DNA of 35,004 nucleotides from Bacillota bacterium (GCA_018818645.1 JAHIRQ010000141.1:1-35004); one strand, 5' to 3'. Numbered from the stretch's first letter, positions 9,189-17,478 are shown. Made by a program: numbers and translations. Notes: generated by a model not told the origin, from the letters alone.

Positions 9189-10163
9189 ATGCTCAAGTTT
9201 TTACTAAGAAGACTGCTTTCTCTATTGCCAGTCATAATCATCATCTCAATCATGCTGTTTACGATTATGAAATTGATGCCAGGTGATCCAGTTCGATACA
9301 TGATCCCACCTGGATCAGTCCAAGATCCTGAAGTTTATGCTCAACTTTATGAAGCTGCAAAAATCAAATTAGGATTGGATAAACCAATTTTCATTCAGTA
9401 CTTCGTTTGGATGGGAAATATGCTGACAGGCGATTTTGGTTATTCTTCGAATTACCAATTAAGAGTCAATGAGGTTTTAAAAGAACCGCTTCGTAACAGT
9501 ATTATTATTAACGTATTCTCAATTTCTTTAGCTTTCTTAATCTCGATTCCAGTGGGTATTAAATCAGCAGTGAAGAAGGATTCTCTCCACGACCGTGGAT
9601 GGCAAATCTTTTCATTGGTTGGTATCTCAATGCCTACATTTTTCATTGGATTAACACTCATTTTCATATTTGCATTAAATCTAGGATGGTTACCATCTGG
9701 TGGTATGCCATTTGAGAATCCAGGCAGTGCAGGATATTATGTCAAGTTCCTACAACATTTAGTCTTACCGGTTGCTACCCTTACTCTTGGTGCTCTAGCT
9801 GGTACGATTCGTTATGTTCGTGGAGCTATGCTTGAAGCATTAAGCAAAGATTATATTCGTACAGCCCGTTCTAAAGGTTTAAGAGAAAAGGTTGTTATCT
9901 ATTCACATGCTTTCCGTAATGCGTTAATTCCAGTTGTAACAATTCTATCTTTTTCGATCGTAGGATTATTCGGTGGATCAGCAATTACAGAACAAATATT
10001 TGTTTGGAACGGTATTGGTACTGTGTTGATTCGTTCACTTCGTGTTAACGATTATAACTTAGTACTTGTATTGAATATGTTTTACGCCGTGTTGGCTCTT
10101 GTAGCAAATATCGTTATGGATGTTAGCTATGCACTAGTCGATCCACGCGTTAAGTTGGAATAG
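9189..10163 (+). CDS. oppB: Oligopeptide ABC transporter permease OppB
   Basis: 324 residues with about six membrane helices, beginning with residues ~6-28 (LLSLLPVIIIISIMLFTIM). It is a binding-protein-dependent permease of the DppB/OppB type, with the N-terminal motif GDPVRYM and the cytoplasmic coupling (EAA) loop near residue 215 (GAMLEALSKDYIRTARSKG). With OppC it forms the membrane channel for peptides. The SD AAAGGAGG lies 5 bases before the ATG. Its length and layout are normal, in contrast to its partner OppC. Confidence 0.95.
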   Translation: MLKFLLRRLLSLLPVIIIISIMLFTIMKLMPGDPVRYMIPPGSVQDPEVYAQLYEAAKIKLGLDKPIFIQYFVWMGNMLTGDFGYSSNYQLRVNEVLKEPLRNSIIINVFSISLAFLISIPVGIKSAVKKDSLHDRGWQIFSLVGISMPTFFIGLTLIFIFALNLGWLPSGGMPFENPGSAGYYVKFLQHLVLPVATLTLGALAGTIRYVRGAMLEALSKDYIRTARSKGLREKVVIYSHAFRNALIPVVTILSFSIVGLFGGSAITEQIFVWNGIGTVLIRSLRVNDYNLVLVLNMFYAVLALVANIVMDVSYALVDPRVKLE

Positions 10164-10174
10164 GAGGATAAATC

Positions 10175-12046
10175 ATGACAACACTGAAAAGAATATTGAA
10201 GTCGATCGTTGATTTATTCAAGAGACTATTTCTCCCTAATAAAGAACCAATCGATGTTTATAAAGAAGAAGCTCTACTTTCTCCAGGGAAAGTTATCGCT
10301 AGAAGATTCATTAAGAACAAACTCGCTGTCATTGGTATTATAGGATTCGTTTCTATTTTCCTATTTTCATTTGGACTCTCGCTATTTGTTCCACTAAATT
10401 TATATTATACAAACACTTTCCATCGTAATTTACCTCCTAATTATCAATATTTAAATGTACCTAAGCAGTTAATTAAAGAAGGTATTGTTGAAATTGAGTC
10501 TGGGAATGCAAACTCTATTGGACTCTCTGAAGATGGCAACATCTTCGTTTGGGGTGCTAATTATCGTGATATGCTTGATGTTCCTGAAATTATAAAAACT
10601 AAAAATATAGTTGATGTTTCAGCTGGATCACAACACTTAATTGCTGTAGATGATCAAGGAGAAATTTATCTTTGGGGTTATAATCACCAGTATCAAGCAG
10701 AGATTCATTCACGTTTCGTAACTAGTTTCGCAAATGACCCGATTGTTTTAATTAAGGGTGGTATTGAACGTACACTAGCAATTACTGAATCTGGTGCTGT
10801 CTATATTTGGGGCGTTGGTGCAAATAATGTTGGGGATGTGATGAACCGTGCTCCATATTATTTCTACGAGGAAGATGAAGTAACCGTCATTAAGGCAGTT
10901 GATGTTGTATCTAACTTTAACAATGCTCTTGTCTTACTTGAAGATGGTACTGTTCAATTGATTGGTCTCCAATCTGATGTCGCACTAACTATGCCAGCTG
11001 AATTACAAGATGGGTCAGTTGAAATCACTCAAATTGGTTTAACGATTTATAATGCACTTGCTGTAGATACCAATGGTAATCTTTATGTTTGGGGTGCAAC
11101 AAGCTTTAGTCTTCATGGAGACTTTATCCCTGAGGGAGCAAAAACAAATGTAAAACAACTTGGCGTTGGTTATGATCATGCAGTTGTTCTAACAAATGAC
11201 AACAAAGTTTATGCTTGGGGAAATAATGATTTAGGTCAAACTGAAGTACCAAAGAATATTGATGATGTAAGAGATATTTTTATTGATACACATCAAAACT
11301 TTATCATTCATGAGGATGGTAGTGTTACTACATTTGGTTTAAAAGGATATATGCTAGGAACTGATGAACAAGGAAGAGATTTTATCATTCAATTGATTCA
11401 TGGTGGTAAGATTACCTTGACAGTTGGTGCGGTAGCAGTTCTAATTTCATTAGTCATTGGTGTTTCAGTTGGTTTAACTGCTGGATATTTTGGTGGTAGA
11501 ATCGATAACCTACTCATGAGATTTGCTGAAATTGTATCTTCATTCCCATTCCTACCATTCGCAATTACATTATCCGCATTACTATTAGGTGGTGCAACAA
11601 CTGAAGTTCAGCGTATGCTTATGATCATGGTTATTCTAGGGGTTCTCTCCTGGACTGGTTTAGCACGACTAATTCGTGGTCAAATTCTTTCTGAAAGAGA
11701 AAGAGATTATGTATTAGCAGCGAAGGCTTTAGGTATTAAACAAAAACACATTATATGGAGACATATTTTCCCAGCTGTTATCAGTATTGTTATTGTTAAC
11801 TTGACTCTTGGGTATGCAGGCTCGCTTCTAACAGAAGCTGGATTATCCTTCCTAGGATTTGGTGTGCAAAAACCAAACCCATCATGGGGTAATATTTTAA
11901 CTGCAGCACAGGATGTTAACGTAATTAGAATTTACTGGTGGCGTTGGATTTTACCAGGCTTAGCGATTATCATTGCTGCGTTAAGTATTAACTTAATTGG
12001 TGATGCATTGCGTGATGCAATGGATCCTAAGAATGCAGAACGATAG
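10175..12046 (+). CDS. oppC: Oligopeptide ABC permease OppC with an inserted seven-unit RCC1-like beta-propeller
   Basis: 623 residues, about twice the normal OppC length (~300). Residues 1-50 are a basic cytoplasmic N-terminus, 51-75 the first membrane helix, and ~412-435 the second. Between them the short extracytoplasmic loop holds ~290 extra residues (~100-390, bases ~10475-11345). The insert has seven tandem units, each with a D/E-D-G-x-(I/V)-x-x-(W/F)G signature: near 119-127 (EDGNIFVWG), 160-168, 205-213, 256-264, 299-307, 341-349 and 380-388. The first and last signatures are complete. This is the RCC1 pattern, and seven units are enough to close one propeller. After it the usual GTDEQGRDF motif (~395) and the normal C-terminal permease domain resume, with EAA loop ERERDYVLAAKALGI. 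The reading frame is uninterrupted and codon use is uniform, so this is a true fusion and not a frameshift. The propeller should face outside, near OppA. Confidence 0.93.
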   Translation: MTTLKRILKSIVDLFKRLFLPNKEPIDVYKEEALLSPGKVIARRFIKNKLAVIGIIGFVSIFLFSFGLSLFVPLNLYYTNTFHRNLPPNYQYLNVPKQLIKEGIVEIESGNANSIGLSEDGNIFVWGANYRDMLDVPEIIKTKNIVDVSAGSQHLIAVDDQGEIYLWGYNHQYQAEIHSRFVTSFANDPIVLIKGGIERTLAITESGAVYIWGVGANNVGDVMNRAPYYFYEEDEVTVIKAVDVVSNFNNALVLLEDGTVQLIGLQSDVALTMPAELQDGSVEITQIGLTIYNALAVDTNGNLYVWGATSFSLHGDFIPEGAKTNVKQLGVGYDHAVVLTNDNKVYAWGNNDLGQTEVPKNIDDVRDIFIDTHQNFIIHEDGSVTTFGLKGYMLGTDEQGRDFIIQLIHGGKITLTVGAVAVLISLVIGVSVGLTAGYFGGRIDNLLMRFAEIVSSFPFLPFAITLSALLLGGATTEVQRMLMIMVILGVLSWTGLARLIRGQILSERERDYVLAAKALGIKQKHIIWRHIFPAVISIVIVNLTLGYAGSLLTEAGLSFLGFGVQKPNPSWGNILTAAQDVNVIRIYWWRWILPGLAIIIAALSINLIGDALRDAMDPKNAER

Positions 12047-12057
12047 GAGGTATGAAC

Positions 12058-13065
12058 ATGGATAAAGGAAACTTATTAGAAATTAGAAATTTACATACCT
12101 ACTTTGCTACTAAAAGAGGTTTGATTAAAGCCGTCAATGGTGTATCACTCAGTGTTAAGAATGGAAAAACACTTGGTATCGTTGGTGAATCCGGAAGTGG
12201 AAAGAGCGTTACTGCAATGAGTATATTAAAGCTCTTTGAACACAACCAAAAAATCCATGAAGGTGAAATTTGGTTTGATGGCGAAAAAATATCTGAACTT
12301 GATGAAGCTGACATGAGAAAAATTCGTGGGAATGAGATTTCAGTCATTTTCCAGGAACCAATGACCAGCTTGAATCCAGTTTTAACTGTAACAAGACAAA
12401 TCAGTGAAGTCTTAATGCTGCATCAGGATTTAGACAAAAAACAAGCACATGAAAGAACTGTACAATTACTTAAATCAGTTGGTATATCCAATCCAGATAA
12501 AATTGCGAATGCATATTCATTCCAGCTTTCTGGTGGGATGAGCCAGCGTGTAATGATTGCAATGGCTCTTGCTTGCCGCCCTAAATTATTAATAGCAGAT
12601 GAACCAACTACAGCTCTTGATGTTACCATTCAAGCTCAAATATTAAAGCTAATGAATGATTTAAAGAGTGAACTAGGAACTTCAATTATATTCGTTACCC
12701 ATGACCTTGGAGTTATCAATGAAATGGCTGATGATGTTGCTGTTATGTATTCAGGACAAGTTGTTGAAAATGCTTCAGCAAAAATGATTTTCTCTGGTAA
12801 AGCAAAATACTCCCATCCTTATACTGAAGGATTGATGAACTCAATTCCAAGACTTACTGATGATAGAGGAAAGAAACTAGAAGTTATTCCTGGTTCTGTA
12901 CCACATCCACTGGATTTACCAGTTGGTTGTAAGTTTGCACCACGTTGTAAGTATGCAACTGAAAAGTGTAAGGTTGAAGAACCAGCATTATTAGAAGTGG
13001 AAACAAACCATTCCATCCGTTGTTTCTATCCAGAAAGTGGGGTGCGCAGCAATGGCAAAGAATAG
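12058..13065 (+). CDS. oppD: Oligopeptide ABC transporter ATPase OppD
   Basis: 335 residues. I prefer the ATG at 12058, because the SD AGGAGG (12045-12050) is only 1 base from the ATG at 12052 but 7 bases from 12058. Walker A is GESGSGKS, the Q-loop sits in IFQEPMTSLNP, the signature is LSGGMSQR, and Walker B is LLIADEPTTALD, followed by the H-loop VTHD. The C-terminal oligopeptide-type extension contains the Cys-rich GCKFAPRCKYATEKC stretch, which in some homologues binds an Fe-S cluster. It powers OppBC from the cytoplasmic side with OppF. It starts just after the oppC stop and overlaps oppF, so translation is coupled. Confidence 0.95.
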   Translation: MDKGNLLEIRNLHTYFATKRGLIKAVNGVSLSVKNGKTLGIVGESGSGKSVTAMSILKLFEHNQKIHEGEIWFDGEKISELDEADMRKIRGNEISVIFQEPMTSLNPVLTVTRQISEVLMLHQDLDKKQAHERTVQLLKSVGISNPDKIANAYSFQLSGGMSQRVMIAMALACRPKLLIADEPTTALDVTIQAQILKLMNDLKSELGTSIIFVTHDLGVINEMADDVAVMYSGQVVENASAKMIFSGKAKYSHPYTEGLMNSIPRLTDDRGKKLEVIPGSVPHPLDLPVGCKFAPRCKYATEKCKVEEPALLEVETNHSIRCFYPESGVRSNGKE

Positions 13066-14590
13066 TTTAAATAAGAAAGAAAAGCTATTAGAAATTAGAA
13101 AACTTAAAAAATTCTTCCCTCTAAAGCGCAATACGTTTTTAAACAAGAGACAAATTTATGTACGTGCAGTTGAAGACGTATCACTTGAAATCTATAAGGG
13201 CGAAACATTTGGTCTTGTAGGTGAATCAGGTTGCGGTAAATCAACTTTAGGACGTATTATTCTTCAATTGTATCCACCAACTAGTGGAAGTGCCGTTTAT
13301 TTTGGTTCTAGATTAGAAGATATGGATTTGCAATATATTGTTGAAGAAATCAAAAAATTACCTAAATATCAACATCGTGCAATCGAATGCTATAAGAGAA
13401 GTGAAAAATATGACCTTGAAGTTATTCAATTGAAAGAAGAACTTTCTCAAATTGAAAAGAGCAAGGAAATGGTTGACAAATCTTATGACCAAAAAGTAGC
13501 TAAGCTTGAAAAACTACAACATCATTCTAGAGAACAGAAAAAAGAAGCATCACGTCAACTTAGAGAAGCATCTAGAACTGTAGGATCATTGATTTTAGAA
13601 GAAAACATCGAAGAAATTAGTGATTTGTTATTAAAAGCTACAGATTTACACGGACATAATAGTGTAATATTTGCTGGTTTGGAAGGCAATGAAGATGCGA
13701 AGATGTCAGCTGAAGTTAAAAAATTATTTGGTATTATTCGCGATTATAAAGGCAAAAAAACACTACCTATTACTGAACGTACACTAGATCCTAAGTATCA
13801 AGAAAAGCTTGAAAAGAACCGTGAATACGGTATTAACTTATCACGTTTAGATCAAGAAGAAATGAGACAGCTTAGAAGAAAACTTCAAATCATATTCCAG
13901 GATCCATATTCATCACTAGATTCAAGAATGACAGTTGGCCAAATTATTGGTGAAGCTGTTGTTGAACATGGAATGTATCCAAAAGGATCTAAAGAACTTG
14001 AAACTTATGTCCTAGAGACCATGGCTAAATGTGGACTCGATGCATATATGCTACACCGCTTCCCTCACCAGTTTTCTGGTGGCCAAAGACAACGTATCGG
14101 TATTGCAAGAGCATTAGCTCTTAAGCCAGAATTCGTTGTTTGTGATGAAGCAGTATCAGCACTTGACGTATCGATTCAATCACAGATTATTAACTTGCTT
14201 GTAGAACTTAAGGATCAAGAAGATTTAACATATTTATTCATCTCTCATGACCTTTCAGTTATTAAGCATATTAGTGATAGAATTGGTGTCATGTACTTAG
14301 GTAACATGGTTGAACTTGGGCCATCTGATGAAATTTATGCAAACCCATTACATCCATATACGAAAGCTCTTTTATCAGCAATTCCAACAACAGACGAAAT
14401 TAAACAAGAACGCATCCTATTAGAAGGAGATATTCCATCGAACATCTTCCCACCATCAGGTTGTAAGTTTAGAACACGTTGCCCACTCGCTGTTGAAAAG
14501 TGTGCGAAGGTAGTTCCAGAATATCGTGAGATTTCTAAGGGACACTTTGTCGCTTGCCACTTCTATGAAAAAACAAAAGATATGAAGTAG
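13052..14590 (+). CDS. oppF: Oligopeptide ABC transporter ATPase OppF with a long charged helical insert
   Basis: 512 residues from the ATG at 13052, which I chose over the in-frame GTG at 13037; it overlaps oppD by 14 bases. Normal OppF has ~310-330 residues. Walker A is GESGCGKS (57-64), but the Q-loop (IFQDPYSSLD) only comes at ~281. The extra ~170 residues (~90-260) between them are highly charged, Lys/Glu-rich and mostly helical, with heptad-like runs near 120-175 that suggest a coiled coil. The segment just before the Q-loop (DQEEMRQLRRKLQ) is ordinary. Downstream are signature FSGGQRQR, Walker B VVCDEAVSALD, H-loop ISHD and the GCKFRTRCPLAVEKC tail. Mycoplasma OppF proteins are also known to be enlarged; whether this insert is homologous cannot be judged here. 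Confidence 0.93.
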   Translation: MAKNSLNKKEKLLEIRKLKKFFPLKRNTFLNKRQIYVRAVEDVSLEIYKGETFGLVGESGCGKSTLGRIILQLYPPTSGSAVYFGSRLEDMDLQYIVEEIKKLPKYQHRAIECYKRSEKYDLEVIQLKEELSQIEKSKEMVDKSYDQKVAKLEKLQHHSREQKKEASRQLREASRTVGSLILEENIEEISDLLLKATDLHGHNSVIFAGLEGNEDAKMSAEVKKLFGIIRDYKGKKTLPITERTLDPKYQEKLEKNREYGINLSRLDQEEMRQLRRKLQIIFQDPYSSLDSRMTVGQIIGEAVVEHGMYPKGSKELETYVLETMAKCGLDAYMLHRFPHQFSGGQRQRIGIARALALKPEFVVCDEAVSALDVSIQSQIINLLVELKDQEDLTYLFISHDLSVIKHISDRIGVMYLGNMVELGPSDEIYANPLHPYTKALLSAIPTTDEIKQERILLEGDIPSNIFPPSGCKFRTRCPLAVEKCAKVVPEYREISKGHFVACHFYEKTKDMK

Positions 14591-14591
14591 T

Positions 14592-14780
14592 ATGAGAAGA
14601 TACGAAACAGAGTCTGAAAAAGAAGCTAAACGCGCTCAAGCACGTAAAAATATTCAAGAAAATCCACCTGAAAAGGGAGATTTTCTAGCGATGGTTATTG
14701 CAGCATTTATTGTTTTATTACCGGTTATTTTAATCGTAATAGCAGTCTTTGTAGCAGTTATGTTAATATTTTTCACTTAA
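14592..14780 (+). CDS. Small single-pass membrane protein at the end of the opp operon
   Basis: 62 residues. The start lies one base after the oppF stop, and the terminator follows 10 bases after its own stop, so it belongs to the opp transcript. The N-terminal ~30 residues are charged (MRRYETESEKEAKRAQARK), then a GDF turn, then one long hydrophobic segment (~33-61) rich in Ile/Val that reaches almost to the C-terminus. There is no strong SD, so it probably relies on coupling to oppF. I do not recognise the family; a small accessory subunit or stabiliser of the transporter is only an inference from position. Confidence 0.65.
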   Translation: MRRYETESEKEAKRAQARKNIQENPPEKGDFLAMVIAAFIVLLPVILIVIAVFVAVMLIFFT

Positions 14781-14789
14781 ATAAAAATA

Positions 14790-14827
14790 AAGCCAATCAT
14801 ATCAAAATCGATGATTGGCTTTTTTTG
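14790..14827. terminator. Strong terminator of the opp operon, probably bidirectional
   Basis: AAGCCAATCAT (14790-14800) pairs perfectly with ATGATTGGCTT (14811-14821), with a T tract on the plus strand. On the minus strand the stem is followed by a T-rich stretch, so it may also end the convergent S41 gene. Confidence 0.93.
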
Positions 14828-14844
14828 TTTAGTCTTATTTATTT

Positions 14845-17085
14845 TTATTCATCCGCTAATGCAAGTTCAATAACTTCGATTATTTTGGCAGAATTTTGAG
14901 TATCAGCTACTGGTAAAACATAATCAGGAGTGATTCCATCTTCAATCGAGAAATATTCATATCCATCGACTTCATTCCCAACACGATAGCTTAAGACGTT
15001 TAAACTACTCATATGGAAGAATGTTCCATCGGGTAAGACTACAGGAATAATCGATGAAGCACCACCACCAGATTTAGTACCAATAATTGTAGCGAATCCC
15101 ATGTGTTGACCAATAGATGTCATTAAGTTTGCTGCAGAGAATGTTACACGTGATGTAATAAAGAACCAATTAACATCTGTATAAGCGACTGTATCTACAT
15201 CAGCAAAATAGGTTACATTCGATTTGTCAGTCGGATTCATATAGCTCATTTCAATAGGTTGTTCGGTCATAAAGCCTAAAACTCTGATCAAGGCACCTAA
15301 ATTACCACCAGTATTGAAACTCAAATCAACAACAATATTTTCAACGTTTCTGTTTTCTAACATAATCGCATCCATTGTTTCTCTCATAAAGCGATGCGAA
15401 TCATCTCCATCAGGATCTTCTACAGTGGCTGTATAAAAACCATCGAGATAAATAACTGCTGTTTTACCACCATCAATAAAACGGTAATCAGGTGGAATAT
15501 TATCTGCATTTTGAGGATATGTTGTAGCAAATAAATCTTGCACATCAAATAATACATCATACCAGCTTCTTACTGTTGGTCCTACTTGTGCAACAGTTTC
15601 TAAAGCTAATTTAAATGAAGGAACTTCGTAGTATCCCGGGAAATGATAACTAGAATGTAAATCATCTAATGTTTTGTTAACGACATTGAAGATACCATTT
15701 GATAAATCTCTAGTTTTCCCAGTCATATAAGAATCTCTAGTACTTGTAAGTGTATTATAATAAGTGTCTATGCCTCTTTGAGATTTTAATCCAAAGAAGT
15801 AGTCTAGTGAGAAGACAAGTAAATCATAGGTTGCTACTAAGACATCTGGAGAAATATCAGTGCCATTCAGTGAACTGACCTTGATTGCATTGTATGCTCT
15901 TCCATCTTCAGTTTCACCAGTAGCATCATCTGTATCTGGGAATGCATAAATACCAGAATAACCATTACCATTATAATAAACATTGTAGTAAGAACCACCT
16001 GTAAATAGTAGGTTTGCTATATGGAATGGGAATAAATATTTAGTCTCAAGACCGTCTTGGTGAATCACTAAATCAAATCGGTAAGGAGTTAATTCTAATG
16101 TTACAGATTCGCCTTCTTCATAATAGGTTTCTAGATATGTTATGCCAGCACCATAATCGGTTGCTGTTTCATAAATATAACCTTCAAAAAAACTAAGTGT
16201 ATCCATGGTTACTGTATTCTCTTCAAAATCTATCGTTAAATAGAAGTCTTCAGTTTCTGTTCCAGTAACATTACCTTGATCATCTTCAATGTCATATTCA
16301 GCTTGATAATAGACTGTTACTGAATCACCATTGATAGTAAACTCAAAGTCATCAAAATATAGGAATCCTTCAAGGATGGATAAAAATTCCATGAAATCAA
16401 CATATGGAAGTGCACCATCTTCAGCAAAATATGTCGTTAGATTTGCATCAGCTACAGTAAACTCTGATGTTAAATTTGTAAATGGAAGTTCAACAGAGTC
16501 ATCAATAATTACATCAGTTTTTGCTGGTACAACAACCTCAAAATCGAAAAACTTTTGTTGCAAACCATAGGTGAGCTTAGCGGTAAGAGTCACAGTCACA
16601 TCATCTTCACCCATAGTCGGATGGAAAACAACGCCATGACGGTTGATGATAGCAGGATTGCTCGAAGACCAAGTAATCCCTGAATCATTGACTGTACCTT
16701 TGATTGGCAAATTCAACTTTGAAGCAGTGACTGGAGTATCTGCTAAGGAAATAGCAGCTGCATCAGCATCCATGTAAGCTGTTTGTAATGCAACATCAGC
16801 ACTCCATTTCGCATAAAGCTTGATATTGCCTGTAATCGGAGTTTCAAAATCAAATAATGAGGTTAAATTTAGATCTGTATACCACCCATCAAATAGGTAT
16901 GTAATTCGAGTTGGATCTTCAGGTTCAATAGCTTTCTCCCCGTCAACAACGGATTGTTCAGTGACGAGTGATCCCCCTGCCACCTCAAATGTAACCGTAA
17001 AGGATGTCTTCTCAGATTCCTTTGGTGTACATGAAACGAGTAAAAGCACAAAAGCTAAAAGTAATACGATTTTTCTAAGTTTCAT
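14845..17085 (-). CDS. S41-family (C-terminal-processing-like) protease lipoprotein with an InlB-type repeat
   Basis: 746 residues from the ATG at 17085, chosen because AAGAGGT lies just before it; the ATG 36 bases upstream has no SD. Lipobox LVSC gives Cys19, so the protein is anchored outside. Residues ~27-93 are a Listeria-Bacteroides/InlB B-repeat (FEVAGGSL ... FDGWYTD ... LYAKW). Residues ~100-185 look Ig-like (GITWSSSNPAII). The C-terminal ~200 residues are S41-like: NIVVDLSFNTGGNLGAL, then TFSAAN with the nucleophile-position Ser ~650, then IGTKSGGGAS. In the GxxTxGKG segment of CtpA-type enzymes the lysine of the Ser-Lys dyad falls here on Gly, so any activity would use another base, as in non-Ctp S41 members. 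A surface protease is likely; the substrate is unknown. Confidence 0.85.
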   Translation of the reverse strand: MKLRKIVLLLAFVLLLVSCTPKESEKTSFTVTFEVAGGSLVTEQSVVDGEKAIEPEDPTRITYLFDGWYTDLNLTSLFDFETPITGNIKLYAKWSADVALQTAYMDADAAAISLADTPVTASKLNLPIKGTVNDSGITWSSSNPAIINRHGVVFHPTMGEDDVTVTLTAKLTYGLQQKFFDFEVVVPAKTDVIIDDSVELPFTNLTSEFTVADANLTTYFAEDGALPYVDFMEFLSILEGFLYFDDFEFTINGDSVTVYYQAEYDIEDDQGNVTGTETEDFYLTIDFEENTVTMDTLSFFEGYIYETATDYGAGITYLETYYEEGESVTLELTPYRFDLVIHQDGLETKYLFPFHIANLLFTGGSYYNVYYNGNGYSGIYAFPDTDDATGETEDGRAYNAIKVSSLNGTDISPDVLVATYDLLVFSLDYFFGLKSQRGIDTYYNTLTSTRDSYMTGKTRDLSNGIFNVVNKTLDDLHSSYHFPGYYEVPSFKLALETVAQVGPTVRSWYDVLFDVQDLFATTYPQNADNIPPDYRFIDGGKTAVIYLDGFYTATVEDPDGDDSHRFMRETMDAIMLENRNVENIVVDLSFNTGGNLGALIRVLGFMTEQPIEMSYMNPTDKSNVTYFADVDTVAYTDVNWFFITSRVTFSAANLMTSIGQHMGFATIIGTKSGGGASSIIPVVLPDGTFFHMSSLNVLSYRVGNEVDGYEYFSIEDGITPDYVLPVADTQNSAKIIEVIELALADE

Positions 17086-17178
17086 AAAGTACCTCTTTTT
17101 CGTATTTATATGATTCATCATATATTAGTATAAAGAATAAATCTTTTTTTCAAATTTGTCAAGTTTAATCGTCAAAAT

Positions 17179-17205
17179 AAAAAAAACGGGCTTCATAGAA
17201 GCCCG
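17179..17205 (-). terminator. Terminator of the 6S-like RNA
   Basis: On the minus strand CGGGCTTC pairs with GAAGCCCG (17205-17198 with 17194-17187) around a 3-base loop and is followed by eight T (17186-17179). It points leftward and no protein gene lies to its right on that strand, which first suggested a small RNA here. Confidence 0.9.
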
Positions 17206-17345
17206 CATTTGGGAGTTAACCTTTTATGTAAGAATATATGTGGATGGCAGTCCAATATTCTAACAACGCGAGGTTTACGCAGTATTTTTTGGGAGAAAAA
17301 TACATAAAGTGTAGTTATTGTTCATAGAAAAGGAAACTAAACTAC
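17179..17345 (-). ncRNA. ssrS: Structured small RNA, likely 6S RNA
   Basis: On the minus strand, a -10 TATAAT (17357-17352) is followed ~7 bases later by a ~165-base transcript ending in a strong terminator. The 5' and 3' parts close on each other over a long distance: 17323-17338 pairs with 17214-17228 (AGTT, then CCTTTT with AAAAGG, then ATG with CAT, interrupted by small bulges). Inside is an open region, then a terminal hairpin (GTATTTTT/AAAAATAC, in the 17281-17302 area), and a further small hairpin AGAATAT/ATATTCT on the 3' side of the open region. A closing stem, a central bubble and a terminal stem at this length are the hallmark of 6S RNA, which binds the housekeeping RNA polymerase. 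No protein can be read from it. Another structured RNA class is possible. Confidence 0.6.
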
Positions 17346-17351
17346 ATTTAT

Positions 17352-17357
17352 ATTATA
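17352..17357 (-). promoter_or_regulatory. -10 element of the 6S-like RNA
   Basis: TATAAT reads on the minus strand. The -35 region is poor (ATGATT at 17 bases). The distance to the closing stem of the RNA fits a start near 17345. Confidence 0.5.
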
Positions 17358-17379
17358 ATACACAATGAATGAAAAATCA

Positions 17380-17417
17380 TGTAAGTTTACATAAAATTTT
17401 CATTGAAAACGTTTCCC
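17380..17417. promoter_or_regulatory. Two operator-like sequences upstream of suf
   Basis: TGTAAGTTTACA (17380-17391) is a near palindrome. TGAAAACGTTTCCC (17404-17417) matches the cre consensus with two mismatches at its right end. They lie between the leftward 6S-like RNA promoter and the suf promoter and could act on either. Confidence 0.3.
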
Positions 17418-17472
17418 GATTTTCTAAAAATTATAAATTAGCATATAAATAGCAATAAACACCCTAATGTTA

Positions 17473-17478
17473 TATAAT
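17473..17478 (+). promoter_or_regulatory. -10 element of the suf promoter
   Basis: TATAAT at 17473-17478, with a weak -35 (TAGCAA, 17450-17455). Transcription would start near 17485, after the ATG at 17483. This rules out that upstream start for sufC and supports 17507. Confidence 0.65.

Noticed and set aside
11345-11365. Possible frameshift or gene fusion artefact joining an RCC1 protein to OppC
   Set aside because: The frame is open throughout, both flanks of the insert are standard OppC, and the motif GTDEQGRD resumes directly after the last repeat.
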